Source of the DNA: Agromyces rhizosphaerae
GTDB taxonomy: Bacteria > Actinomycetota > Actinomycetes > Actinomycetales > Microbacteriaceae
DNA: 64,000 nt
Direction of reading: 5' to 3'
Assembly: GCF_027925245.1 (NCBI RefSeq)
Contig: NZ_BSDP01000001.1
Location: 2,046,001 to 2,110,000 of the forward strand
This document shows positions 10,308 through 18,100 of this stretch, in pieces. The translations under genes were made by a program, and so were the position numbers. Position 1 is the first letter of the stretch. Every line of letters begins with the position of its first letter. The notes beneath the pieces are model-generated. The model made no database searches, was not told where the DNA came from, and saw only the letters and a program-made list of their open reading frames with translations.

Positions 10308-11971
10308 GCACCGCCACGGCTCCGGCGCGGCGCGCGCCCGAGGCATCCGCCCCGCTCGGCCCGCCCCGCCCGCTCGCCGGCACCGGCGCGCTGCTGCGGT
10401 TCATGCTGCGACGCGACCGCATCCGCTTCTTCGGCTGGACCCTCGGGCTCACCATGATGCTCGTCTACTTCTCGGGCGTGCTGCGGTTCGTGTTCCCGAA
10501 CCCGGAGGACCTGCAGACGATCATCGGGTTCACCGCGAGCCCGGTCGGCGCGCTGCTCGGCGGGCCGGGGTTCGGGTACGACGACCTCACCCTCGACCGA
10601 TTCCTGGTGAGCCAGTACGGGCTGTATCTCATCACGGGCGCCGGGCTCATGGGCATCCTCACCGTCATGCGGCACACCCGCCGCGAGGAGCAGGCGGGGC
10701 GCGCCGAGCTGCTGCGCGCGAGCGCCGTCGGCCGGGTCGCGCAGCACACCGCGGCGCTGCTGGTCGCGGTGCTGATGAGCGTCGTCGTCGCCGTGCTGTA
10801 CGGCGCGGTGCTCACGGCGCAGGGCACGGATGCGGCGGGGGCGTTCACCTTCGGGGCATCCGTCGGCGCAGCCGGCATCGCGTTCGCCGGCCTCGCCGCG
10901 ACGACCGCGCAACTGACCGCCTTCTCGCGCGCCGGGTCGGGCATCGCCGGCACCGTGCTCGGCCTGTCGTTCCTCGTGCGCGGCCTCGGCGACATGTCGA
11001 GCGCGCAGGGCGGCGACCTCGGATGGCTGTCGTGGCTGTCGCCGATCGGGTGGTCGCAGCAGACCGCACCGTACGTGTACGACCGGTGGTGGCCGCTCGC
11101 GCTGTCGCTCGCGTTCGCCGCCGTGTGCGCGGGGATCGGGTTCTGGCTCGCCGGCCGCCGCGACCTCGGGTCGGGCCTCATCGCCGCGCGCCGCGGCAGC
11201 CCGGCCGCCGCGCCCTGGCTCGCGAGCCCGTTCGCGCTGGCGTTCCGGCTGCAGCGCTCGGCCATCATCGGCTGGACGCTCGCGCTCTTCGCCTCGGCCA
11301 TCGCGTACGGCAGCTTCTCGCAGCCGCTCGTCGAGGGCTTCGTCGACGCCCCGCCCGAGCTGCTGGCGATCATGGGCGCGGAGGACGACATCCTGTCGGG
11401 CTACCTCGGCCTGATGGGCCTCATGATGGCGTTCTTCGCGGTGATCTTCGCGATCCTGTCGGTGCAGTCGCTGCGCGGCGAGGAGCTCGACGGTCGCGGC
11501 GAGGGCGTGCTCACGGCGGCGGTCGGGCGCGGCACGTGGATGACGTCGTGGCTCGTGGTCGCGGCGCTCGCCGTGGCGTGGCTGCAGTTCGCGTCGGGCG
11601 TCGGCCAGGCGATCGGCGCGTCGACGTCGACCGGCGACTGGTCGATCTTCTGGGACGTCGTGCTCGGCCACGTCGCGCACTCGCCCGCGGTCTGGGTCGT
11701 ACTCGCGGTCGCCGCCCTGCTCTACGGCTGGCTGCCGCGCCTGCTGGGCGTGGTGTGGGTGCTGTTCGGCTACGCGTTCATCGTCGGGTTCTTCGGTCCG
11801 CTCTTCGACCTGCCCGACGTCGCGCTCTGGATCTCGCCGTTCGAGCACATCGGCGAGTACCCGGGCGAGGAGCTGTCGGGGGTCGCGATGCTCGTGCTCG
11901 CCGGGGTCGCGGTGGTGGTGGCGGCCATCGGCGTGCTCGGGTTCCGGCGGCGCGACCTGATCAGCGACTGA
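10304..11971 (+). CDS. ABC exporter permease, polyketide-antibiotic-export type
   Basis: 555 residues from ATG 10304, overlapping the ATPase gene by four bases. It has about twelve hydrophobic segments in two halves, each starting with a stretch like [20 protein letters not shown] and [16 protein letters not shown]. The length and two-half layout fit the exporters found beside TetR regulators in actinobacteria, whose homologues export antibiotics or ionophores. The substrate here is unknown. A perfect palindrome follows the stop. Confidence 0.88.
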   Translation: MSTATAPARRAPEASAPLGPPRPLAGTGALLRFMLRRDRIRFFGWTLGLTMMLVYFSGVLRFVFPNPEDLQTIIGFTASPVGALLGGPGFGYDDLTLDRFLVSQYGLYLITGAGLMGILTVMRHTRREEQAGRAELLRASAVGRVAQHTAALLVAVLMSVVVAVLYGAVLTAQGTDAAGAFTFGASVGAAGIAFAGLAATTAQLTAFSRAGSGIAGTVLGLSFLVRGLGDMSSAQGGDLGWLSWLSPIGWSQQTAPYVYDRWWPLALSLAFAAVCAGIGFWLAGRRDLGSGLIAARRGSPAAAPWLASPFALAFRLQRSAIIGWTLALFASAIAYGSFSQPLVEGFVDAPPELLAIMGAEDDILSGYLGLMGLMMAFFAVIFAILSVQSLRGEELDGRGEGVLTAAVGRGTWMTSWLVVAALAVAWLQFASGVGQAIGASTSTGDWSIFWDVVLGHVAHSPAVWVVLAVAALLYGWLPRLLGVVWVLFGYAFIVGFFGPLFDLPDVALWISPFEHIGEYPGEELSGVAMLVLAGVAVVVAAIGVLGFRRRDLISD

Positions 11972-11982
11972 CGGGTGAGACG

Positions 11983-12018
11983 AGAGCGAGCGGATGCCCC
12001 GGGGCATCCGCTCGCTCT
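11983..12018. terminator. 36-bp perfect palindrome after the exporter
   Basis: AGAGCGAGCGGATGCCCC (11983-12000) is followed without a spacer by its exact reverse complement to 12018. It starts 11 bases after the permease stop and lies 11 bases before the end of the convergent small ORF at 12030, so it could end transcription from both sides. No U-tract. Confidence 0.7.
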
Positions 12019-12029
12019 GTGTTGTCGCG

Positions 12030-12158
12030 CTACGCGCCGACCAGCTCGCCGCGCTCGGCGGCGTCGGTCGCGCCCGCGATGGGGCGGCGCAGGATCGCGC
12101 CGTCGTCGGTGACGACCAGCTCGGGGTCGGTGACGGGGGCGATGAGGTCGTTCGTCAT
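12030..12158 (-). CDS. small hypothetical protein, 42 aa
   Basis: 42 residues from ATG 12158 with AAAGGA about eight bases upstream. The sequence begins MTNDLIAPVTDPELVVTDDG and ends with a charged Ala-rich stretch. No domain is recognised. The clear ribosome binding site and the terminator palindrome just after its stop support a real gene. It is acidic and shows no signal peptide or cysteine. A peptide precursor or small regulator are both possible; no modification enzyme is nearby. Confidence 0.45.
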   Translation of the reverse strand: MTNDLIAPVTDPELVVTDDGAILRRPIAGATDAAERGELVGA

Positions 12159-12511
12159 GGTGCGGTCCTTTCTCGATGCGTGCGGTGGGCTCGGGTGGTG
12201 GCGCGCGCAGCCGGCTGCGGCGCGGGGGATTCGGACAGGGGGTGGGCGGCGACGTGCGCAGGGGAACGGCGCACGTCGCGACACGGCGTATGCAGGGGGG
12301 TGGCGAGCGCTGGGGGCGCTCGCCGGACACGGCGTATGCAGGCCGGCGTATGCAGGGGTGGGGGAGTCAGAGGAAGCGCACCGGCGCCCGGGCGCGACGG
12401 ACCTCGATTGGGGGGAAGTGAGATCGGTCGCCTCGACGGCGCGCCGGTGCGCGACCGGCGTCGAACGCGGCAGCGCCGCGCCGCCTGGCAAGGGGGGATG
12501 CAGGCGGGGCG
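12159..12511. other. 353-bp gap with GTATGCAGG direct repeats
   Basis: No convincing gene. CGGCGTATGCAGG occurs at three places between about 12280 and 12356 (twice preceded by ACA or GACA), separated by a GGCGAGCGCTGGGGGCGCTCGCC inverted repeat. The role is unknown. Confidence 0.5.
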
Positions 12512-12598
12512 CTAGACCGCGGCGACCCGATCTCGGAAGTGGCGCAGCAATGCACCCAAGGCGTCGGTGTGCGACGCGCTGTGGATGTGGATTGCCAC
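12512..12598 (-). CDS. possible 28-aa peptide
   Basis: A GTG at 12598 is preceded by AGAGGGAAG at good spacing and opens a 28-residue frame (starts VAIHIHSASHTDALGALL). The upstream 70 bases are less GC-rich than average and include TATGGT, a possible -10. The peptide has three histidines and an amphipathic C-terminal half. It could be a leader peptide or a chance frame. Confidence 0.3.
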   Translation of the reverse strand: MAIHIHSASHTDALGALLRHFRDRVAAV

Positions 12599-12792
12599 GT
12601 GATCACTTCCCTCTCTGACCAGGCACCGGGACTGGGGGAGAGTTCCCGTCTGCCTGTGGTCTGACCATACCAAGCGATCCTGAGAGCGGGCTGTCAGTTC
12701 GGATGCCGCGTGCGGCATGCGCGTGCCGGAGCGCGCGCCGACTCAGGGGCATCCGCCCCTCGTCTCCGCCGACGGAAGTGCGGGGGTCGGGC

Positions 12793-12978
12793 TCAGCTGC
12801 GGTGGAACAGGTTGGCGATCGCGTGCCAGATGCGCAGGCGGGTGTCGGGCGCGGTGTCGACCGCTCCGGTCGGCTGGTGCACCGGACCGGTCGTGGCGAT
12901 CGCGCCGCCCCAGGCGCCGTTGGTCCACGGTGAGGTGCCGCGGTGCGTGGGCTCGAACAGGCTGGTCTCTGCGCTCAT
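12793..12978 (-). CDS. small hypothetical protein, 61 aa
   Basis: 61 residues from ATG 12978, with a perfect GAGGAGG ribosome binding site seven bases upstream. It begins MSAETSLFEPTHRGTSPWTN and ends RIWHAIANLFHRS. No domain, membrane segment or signal peptide is seen. It is divergent from the MFS gene at 13132. Strong translation signals make it likely real; the function is unknown. Confidence 0.55.
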   Translation of the reverse strand: MSAETSLFEPTHRGTSPWTNGAWGGAIATTGPVHQPTGAVDTAPDTRLRIWHAIANLFHRS

Positions 12979-13119
12979 GACGTCCTCCTCGACGCTGTCC
13001 CGTGATGCGCGGGTAACTTCCATTGTCTCGCGGTTCGGGCGCCTCGGGGTCAGGACTCGCCCTTCGCGAGGCCCGGGCGCGCACCGAGCCGGTCGCTGCG
13101 CCACCGCCGCGCCGCCCCG

Positions 13120-13125
13120 TACCGT
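13120..13125 (+). promoter_or_regulatory. -10 box for leaderless MFS transcript
   Basis: TACCGT ends six bases before GTG 13132, with no ribosome binding site between. Confidence 0.4.
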
Positions 13126-13131
13126 GGAACG

Positions 13132-14550
13132 GTGAGCTCGAACGGCCGGCCCGACGCGCAGCCCACGCCGGCGCGCGTCGGCGCCCGCGCGATCGTAGCC
13201 ACCACCGGACTCACGCTCGCGACGCTCGGCGCGGTGCTGCCCCAGACGATGAGCGCACCGGTCATCGGGCTCACCGCGGAGGACTACGGCACCACGGCCG
13301 CCGAGGCGAGCTGGGCGCTCACGGTCGTGCTGGTCGTCGCGGTCGCGTCGACGCCGGTCATCGGCCGGCTCGGCGACGCGTTCGGGGCGCGGCTGCTGCT
13401 CGTGCTGCTGCTGCCGGTGGTCGCGGTCGGCCTCGTGATCGCCGCGCTCGCGCCGACCATCGGCTGGCTGATCGCGGGCCGGGCCGTGCAGGGTCTCGCG
13501 GGCGGCGTGCTGCCGCTCGCGATCACGATCGTCTCGCACCTCTTCCCCGGGCGGCATCGCGCCGCCGCGGTCGGCCTCGTGACCGCGACCTTCGCGACCG
13601 GCACGGGCTTCGGCGTCGTCGTCTCGGGCCTGCTCGTGGACCACATCGGCGTGCGCGCGCTGTCGTGGGTGCCGCTCGCCCTCATCGCCGCGGCCGAGGT
13701 GCTCGTCATCGCGGCGCTCCCGCACATCCCCACCCGGCACGGCGTGCACATCGACGTGCGCTCGGCCCTGTTCATGTCGGCCGGCCTCGCCGCGCTCCTC
13801 CTCGCCCTGACCGAGGCGCCGCAGTGGCCGCTCCCCTGGCTCTCGATGAGCGGATGCCTCCTCGCCGGCGCCGCCCTCCTCGTGCTGTGGATGCGGCGCG
13901 AGCACCGCAGCCCCGACCCGATGGTCGATCCGCGCACGCTCGCCCGCCGCGGAGTGTGGGCGACGCACCTCACGGCGCTGCTGCTCGGCGCGACGCTGCT
14001 CGGCTGCTTCGTGCTGCTGCCCGCGTTCGCCGAGGCGCCCGCGGACGCCGACCCGACGACGGAGACCGGCCTCGGGGCGAGCGTGACGGTCGCCGCGCTC
14101 CTCCTGCTGCCGGCGTCGCTCGCGATGCTCGCGGTCGGCCCGCTCGCGGGCATCCTGCGGCGACGGTTCGACACCCGCGCGCCCGTGCTGCTCGGGGCGG
14201 CGACGGCCGCGCTCGGCGGGATCGTCATCTTCGCGGCGACGCGCGACTTCGCCGGGCTGCTCGTGGGCACCGTGCTGCTCGGCGCGGGCATCGCGGTGAG
14301 CTCCGCGGGCATGGTGAACGTGCTGATCGACGTCGTGCCCGACGACGAGGTCGGCGTCACGACCGGCGTCAACGTGGTCGCCCGCCAGATGGGCGGCGCG
14401 CTCGGTGCCGCCGGCGTGGCCGCCGCACTCGCGGTGCGCGGCTTCCCGCCCGACGCGGCCGCCTTCGGCACCGCGTTCGCGCTCGTCGCCGCGCTCGCCG
14501 TCGCCGGCGCCGCCGCGTCCCTCCTCATCCCCCGCCGCCGCGCCCGCTGA
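13132..14550 (+). CDS. MFS transporter, drug:H+ antiporter type
   Basis: 472 residues from GTG 13132. It has about fourteen hydrophobic segments. The motif-A-like loop GRLGDAFGARLLL follows the second helix and GRAVQGLAGGVLPLAITIV marks the fourth helix, as in the DHA2 drug exporters. The C-terminus is short and basic (PRRRAR). It is likely a proton-driven exporter of small hydrophobic compounds; the substrate is unknown. It stands alone with two copies of the AACATGC repeat family after its stop. Confidence 0.85.
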   Translation: MSSNGRPDAQPTPARVGARAIVATTGLTLATLGAVLPQTMSAPVIGLTAEDYGTTAAEASWALTVVLVVAVASTPVIGRLGDAFGARLLLVLLLPVVAVGLVIAALAPTIGWLIAGRAVQGLAGGVLPLAITIVSHLFPGRHRAAAVGLVTATFATGTGFGVVVSGLLVDHIGVRALSWVPLALIAAAEVLVIAALPHIPTRHGVHIDVRSALFMSAGLAALLLALTEAPQWPLPWLSMSGCLLAGAALLVLWMRREHRSPDPMVDPRTLARRGVWATHLTALLLGATLLGCFVLLPAFAEAPADADPTTETGLGASVTVAALLLLPASLAMLAVGPLAGILRRRFDTRAPVLLGAATAALGGIVIFAATRDFAGLLVGTVLLGAGIAVSSAGMVNVLIDVVPDDEVGVTTGVNVVARQMGGALGAAGVAAALAVRGFPPDAAAFGTAFALVAALAVAGAAASLLIPRRRAR

Positions 14551-14556
14551 ACGTCG

Positions 14557-14620
14557 CGCCCGCCGCACGCCGCCGCGCCCGCCGCGCGCGCCCGCCGCAC
14601 GCCGCCGCGCCCGCCGCGCG
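14557..14620. repeat. two tandem copies of a 32-bp CG-rich unit
   Basis: The unit starting CGCCCGCCGCACGCCGCCGC at 14557 repeats at 14589. It lies just after the MFS stop. The rest of the 471-base gap (14551-15021) holds two AACATGC elements and two unpaired GGCATCCGC words. Confidence 0.7.
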
Positions 14621-14675
14621 CGCCAGCCGCGGCGCCGCCCCGCGGCATCCGCTCGCCTCGTCCTTCCCCCAGCGC

Positions 14676-14760
14676 GTAGCGAACACATGCAGATCTGCAC
14701 GTTGGCGGCGAAAGCATGCACTCGTGCGGCGTGTCGCGCGGCGTTGCATGTTTTCGCTAC
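14676..14760 (+). repeat. AACATGC element 1 (GTAGC-arm type)
   Basis: Arms GTAGCGAACACATGC and GCATGTTTTCGCTAC bound 85 bases, with an internal AAGCATGCA after GGCGGCG. It lies between the convergent MFS and PPK2 genes. Confidence 0.9.
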
Positions 14761-14850
14761 AGACGCGTGCGCCTGACGGCGGTTCCGGCGCCGCCCGCGG
14801 CATCCGCTCGCCCCGTCCTGCCCCCAGCGCGCCTTCCCGCGGCATCCGCC

Positions 14851-14938
14851 CCTCCCGAAAACATGCAGAAACGCGCGTTCCGCATCGAGAACATGCATCG
14901 CCGCGGCGTGTCGCTCGCGATTGCATGTTTTCGGGAGG
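14851..14938 (+). repeat. AACATGC element 2 (CCTCCC-arm type)
   Basis: CCTCCCGAAAACATGC (14851) and GCATGTTTTCGGGAGG (ending 14938) are perfect inverted repeats. The internal direct copy is GAGAACATGCA. Same orientation as element 1, in the same convergent gap. Confidence 0.92.
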
Positions 14939-15021
14939 GGTCGCCGGGTGCATGGCTCGGCTACGCCGGATCGTGCGGACGTGCGTCAACCAGAGGCGCC
15001 GCCCCGCGGCATCCGCTCGCC

Positions 15022-15837
15022 CTACTTCTTGCCGCGCTCGCGCTGCTCGACCTCGCGCGCGTAGTCGGGCACCGAGTTCGTCCAGGTGCGCGGCGGCCGC
15101 TCGTATCCCGTCGACGGCGGCCGCTCCGGAATCTCGATCTTGCGCCCGGGCACCTGCTCCCACGGCACCTTCTGCAGGATGTGCGCCATCACGTTGATGC
15201 GCGAGCGCCGCTTGTCGTCGCTCTCGATCTCGTACCAGGGCGCCTCGGCGATGTCGGTGTGGAGGAACATGCGGTCCTTCGCGCGCGAGTAGTCCTCCCA
15301 CTTGGTGATCGAGGCGAGGTCGGTGACGCTGAGCTTCCACCGCCGCATCGGGTCGTCGAGCCGCGAGCGGAACCGCTCCTCCTGCACCGTGTCGGACACG
15401 CTGAACCAGTACTTCAGCAGGATGATGCCGTCCTCCACGAGCATCCGCTCGAAGATCGGCGCCTGGTGCAGGAAGCGCTGGTACTCCTCGTTCGTGCAGT
15501 AGCCCATGACGCGCTCGACGCCGGCGCGGTTGTACCAGGACCGGTCCATCAGCACGATCTCGCCGGCCGCCGGCAGGTGCGGCACGTACCGCTGGAAGTA
15601 CCAGCGCGTCTTGTCGCGCTCGCTCGGCGCGGGCAGCGCGACGATGCGCGCCTGCCGCGGGTTGAGGTACTCCGACACGCGCTTGATCGCCGAGCCCTTG
15701 CCGGCCGCGTCGCGCCCCTCGAAGATCACGACGACGCGCGCCCCCGACTGCTGCACCCACTTCTGCATCTCGACGAGCTGCGCCTGCAGGCTCTTGAGCT
15801 CGCGCTTGTACAGCGACTTCGGCATCCGCTTGGTCAT
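15022..15837 (-). CDS. ppk2: polyphosphate kinase 2
   Basis: 271 residues from ATG 15837 with GGGGAGG upstream. Walker A is FEGRDAAGKGSAIKR (about residues 40-54), Walker B/lid region is IVLMDRSWYNRAGVERVMGY, followed by the family block KYWFSVSDTVQEERFRSR. This is the single-domain PPK2 type, which moves phosphate between polyphosphate and nucleoside di- or triphosphates. The class cannot be set by eye. It ends facing the MFS gene and carries a TAGGCT box 24 bases upstream of its start. Confidence 0.93.
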   Translation of the reverse strand: MTKRMPKSLYKRELKSLQAQLVEMQKWVQQSGARVVVIFEGRDAAGKGSAIKRVSEYLNPRQARIVALPAPSERDKTRWYFQRYVPHLPAAGEIVLMDRSWYNRAGVERVMGYCTNEEYQRFLHQAPIFERMLVEDGIILLKYWFSVSDTVQEERFRSRLDDPMRRWKLSVTDLASITKWEDYSRAKDRMFLHTDIAEAPWYEIESDDKRRSRINVMAHILQKVPWEQVPGRKIEIPERPPSTGYERPPRTWTNSVPDYAREVEQRERGKK

Positions 15838-15925
15838 GTCCTGACCTCCCCGTGCCCGAAAGCCTAGGGGGCGGATCCGGCGGGGCGCAGCCCTCCACAG
15901 CCGTGGCGCGGCCGTGGCGCGGCCG

Positions 15926-17035
15926 TCATGCGAGCGACGCGACGAAGCGCCGCATCCGCTCGGCCATCTCCTGCGGCACCTCCGCGACGGTGAAGTGCCC
16001 GCCCTGTTCGAGCCGGTCGAACCAGCGGAGGTCGCGATAGAACGACCGCGCGACCGACTCGGGGTTGCCCGCCTCGTGCCGCTGGATCCACACGGCCGCG
16101 GGCACGTCGACCGGCGGGATGGGCCCCGGCTCGTCGCCCCGATCGAAGTAGGGGCGGAACGACGACGCGATCGTCCGGGTCGCCCAGTAGATCGTCGCCT
16201 CGGTGAGGATGCGATCGCGCGAGATGCGCCGCTCGACGGCGCGCGGCTCGCCGGGCGGGGTGTCGCTCCACTCGACGAGCTTCTCGGTGATCCAGGCGAG
16301 CAGGCCGGCGGGCGAGTCGTCGAGCGCGACCGCGAGGGTGTCGGGGCGGGTCGCCTGCACGTGGGCGTAGGCGCCGTCGGGGCCGCCGCGCGCGTCGAGC
16401 TCGTCGAAGAACGCGAGGTCGTCGGGGTCGGTCAGCGCGGCGCGCTCCTCGGGGGTGGGGAAGTGCGCGTGCGTGGCGACGATGCCGGCGACGTGGTCGG
16501 GGTACGACGCGGCGATCAGGTCGCTGACGTTCGCCGTCACGTCCTCGCCGTACGTGACGTACCGGTCGTAGCCGAGCACGTCGGTCATGAGCGCGTGCAT
16601 GGTGGCCGCGAGCCGCGCCTCGGTGAGGGGGCCGTCGGCGGAGGGCGTCGAGAACGCGAAGCCGGGCAGGCTCGCCACCACCACGTGCATGTCGGGCAGA
16701 AGGTCGGCGAAGTCGAGCTGAAGCGCGAAGGTGTGCGGCCAGCCGTGCATGACGAGCAGGGCGGGTGCGCCCGGCAGCGCGGAGCGGAGGTGCGCGAAGT
16801 GCACGGTCGCTCCGTCGATCGGGGCGGTGAACTGCGGATGCCCGTTCAGCCACGCCTCCCGCGCCCGCCAGTCCCACCGCAGCCAGGTGTCGACGAGGTC
16901 GCGCAGGTAGTCGGCGTCCATGCCCGACTCCGGCCGTCGCGGCGAGTCCGGGAGCAGGCGGGTGCGCGCGAGCCGTGCTCGCAGATCGTCGAGGACCTCG
17001 TCGGCGACGTGGATCTCGAAGGGCTCCACCGTCAT
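15926..17035 (-). CDS. epoxide hydrolase-type alpha/beta hydrolase with EHN domain
   Basis: 369 residues from ATG 17035, beginning MTVEPFEIHVADEVLDDL. The N-terminal epoxide hydrolase region (DLVDTWLRWDWRAREAWLNG) is present, followed by HGWPHTFALQLDF (oxyanion region) and the nucleophile elbow YGEDVTANV with Asp in place of Ser. A late GGHFTVAE supplies the catalytic His. It opens epoxides with water via an aspartyl ester. The elbow departs from the usual GGDWG, so the real substrate may differ. Confidence 0.85.
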   Translation of the reverse strand: MTVEPFEIHVADEVLDDLRARLARTRLLPDSPRRPESGMDADYLRDLVDTWLRWDWRAREAWLNGHPQFTAPIDGATVHFAHLRSALPGAPALLVMHGWPHTFALQLDFADLLPDMHVVVASLPGFAFSTPSADGPLTEARLAATMHALMTDVLGYDRYVTYGEDVTANVSDLIAASYPDHVAGIVATHAHFPTPEERAALTDPDDLAFFDELDARGGPDGAYAHVQATRPDTLAVALDDSPAGLLAWITEKLVEWSDTPPGEPRAVERRISRDRILTEATIYWATRTIASSFRPYFDRGDEPGPIPPVDVPAAVWIQRHEAGNPESVARSFYRDLRWFDRLEQGGHFTVAEVPQEMAERMRRFVASLA

Positions 17036-17127
17036 GCCGCGAGCGTACGGCCGGCCACCGACAGGAAGGCGCGTCAGGTACGGGCGCTGCCATCTCGCCC
17101 ATCGTGTTCGCTGGCTGGTCCGCCGAG

Positions 17128-17469
17128 CTACGTGTCGCGTCGATCGCGGTCGAGGACCGCGCGCATCTCGGGGAAGGCACGTGACACCGTGGTCCACAGC
17201 AGCCCGGCGTCGATGCGGTCGTAGTGATGCACGACGTAGTCCCGGTTCTGCGCGGCCTGCGACCAGACGGGATCGTCGAAGCGTGTCGGATCCGCACGGA
17301 CGAGACGCTTCGCGAGGTCCCCGACACGGTTCGAGAGCGCTTCGAAGGCCAGGGGGAGGGCCAGATCGTCGTCGAATGCCTCGCGTCCACGCGCGACGAG
17401 CGCGGCGGCCCGCTGGAGCGTCGACTCGAGGGCATCGAGCCAGCGGTCGATGCGGTCGTCCGCACTCAC
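17128..17469 (-). CDS. hepT: HepT-like toxin (DUF86 ribonuclease family)
   Basis: 113 residues, start at 17469, overlapping the antitoxin gene by four bases. The HEPN active motif R-x4-H-x-Y is visible as RDYVVHHY near residue 75. The protein is a small all-helical HEPN domain, as in HepT of the HepT-MntA modules, which acts as a nucleic-acid nuclease and is silenced when the partner nucleotidyltransferase adds AMP to the motif tyrosine. Order antitoxin then toxin is usual. Confidence 0.8.
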   Translation of the reverse strand: MSADDRIDRWLDALESTLQRAAALVARGREAFDDDLALPLAFEALSNRVGDLAKRLVRADPTRFDDPVWSQAAQNRDYVVHHYDRIDAGLLWTTVSRAFPEMRAVLDRDRRDT

Positions 17470-17972
17470 AACGCCTGGGCTTCGTCGAGGATGCCACGGT
17501 CGCGGATGGGGTCCAGTGCGCCTCGCGACACGACATCGACGGTGCGCTCGAGCAACGACGCCACGTCGACCTCGAACTGGGCGAGATCGAACAGCGAGGC
17601 GTCGTCGTTCGGAACGACGAGGAGGTCGACATCGCTGTCCGGGCGGTCGTCACCCCGCGCCGCCGACCCGAACACCTCGACCGACCGGATCCGGTTCGCG
17701 CGAGCCAGCCGCTCGATGAGCGAACGCCGGTGATGCAGCAGTTCGCGAAGCGGCGTGCCGGGCCGCCCCTCGGTCGTTGCGCTGTCGCCCGGTGCGGGTA
17801 CGACCGAGGAATAGGGAACGAGCACCGCCTCGGGCTTCCGGTGCGAGCCGATGACGACCGGCGCGGCCGCGCTGCCCTGCGCACGGAACTCACGCAGCAC
17901 CGCTGAGAGCTTCGCGCGTGCCTCGGCGACCGGTACGACGGTCTGTGCGGGGTCGGACGGGGACGTGCTCAT
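17466..17972 (-). CDS. mntA: MntA-type nucleotidyltransferase antitoxin fused to a Phd/YefM-like domain
   Basis: 168 residues from ATG 17972, read as leaderless. The N-terminal part (VVPVAEARAKLSAVLREFRA, then KPEAVLVPYSSV) matches the Phd/YefM DNA-binding antitoxin pattern. The C-terminal part is a minimal nucleotidyltransferase with an intact G-S-x10-D-x-D site (GSAARGDDRPDSDVDLLV). So one protein may both bind the operator and modify HepT. MntA proteins normally lack the first domain. A palindromic operator lies just upstream. Confidence 0.75.
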   Translation of the reverse strand: MSTSPSDPAQTVVPVAEARAKLSAVLREFRAQGSAAAPVVIGSHRKPEAVLVPYSSVVPAPGDSATTEGRPGTPLRELLHHRRSLIERLARANRIRSVEVFGSAARGDDRPDSDVDLLVVPNDDASLFDLAQFEVDVASLLERTVDVVSRGALDPIRDRGILDEAQAL

Positions 17973-17978
17973 GGTCCG

Positions 17979-17984
17979 ATGGTA
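17979..17984 (-). promoter_or_regulatory. -10 box for the HepT/MNT operon
   Basis: On the minus strand TACCAT ends six bases before ATG 17972, giving a leaderless transcript. Confidence 0.45.
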
Positions 17985-17991
17985 GCAAGAA

Positions 17992-18009
17992 TGTACATAT
18001 TCATGTACA
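17992..18009. promoter_or_regulatory. operator palindrome of the HepT/MNT operon
   Basis: TGTACATATTCATGTACA has perfect 7-base arms around ATTC and is unusually AT-rich for this genome. It lies seven bases upstream of the predicted -10 box. Autoregulation by the fused antitoxin is inferred. Confidence 0.6.
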
Positions 18010-18088
18010 GAAGGTGCCATCGCGCGTGGCCACTGGAACAGCGGCCCCGCGGCATCCGCCCGCTCTGGCCGCCGTCGGCGGGCGGCGG

Positions 18089-18094
18089 TAGCCT
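18089..18094 (+). promoter_or_regulatory. -10 box for leaderless aminotransferase transcript
   Basis: TAGCCT ends six bases before GTG 18101; no ribosome binding site. Confidence 0.45.
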
Positions 18095-18100
18095 CGGCGT

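Noticed and set aside
12030..12978. RiPP biosynthetic cluster
   Set aside because: No radical SAM, LanM/LanB, YcaO or peptidase gene near; the adjacent exporter has its own TetR regulator.
12793..14898. 701-codon minus-strand frame opposite the MFS gene
   Set aside because: Only its last 61 codons have a ribosome site and protein-like composition; the rest is a shadow of the transporter.
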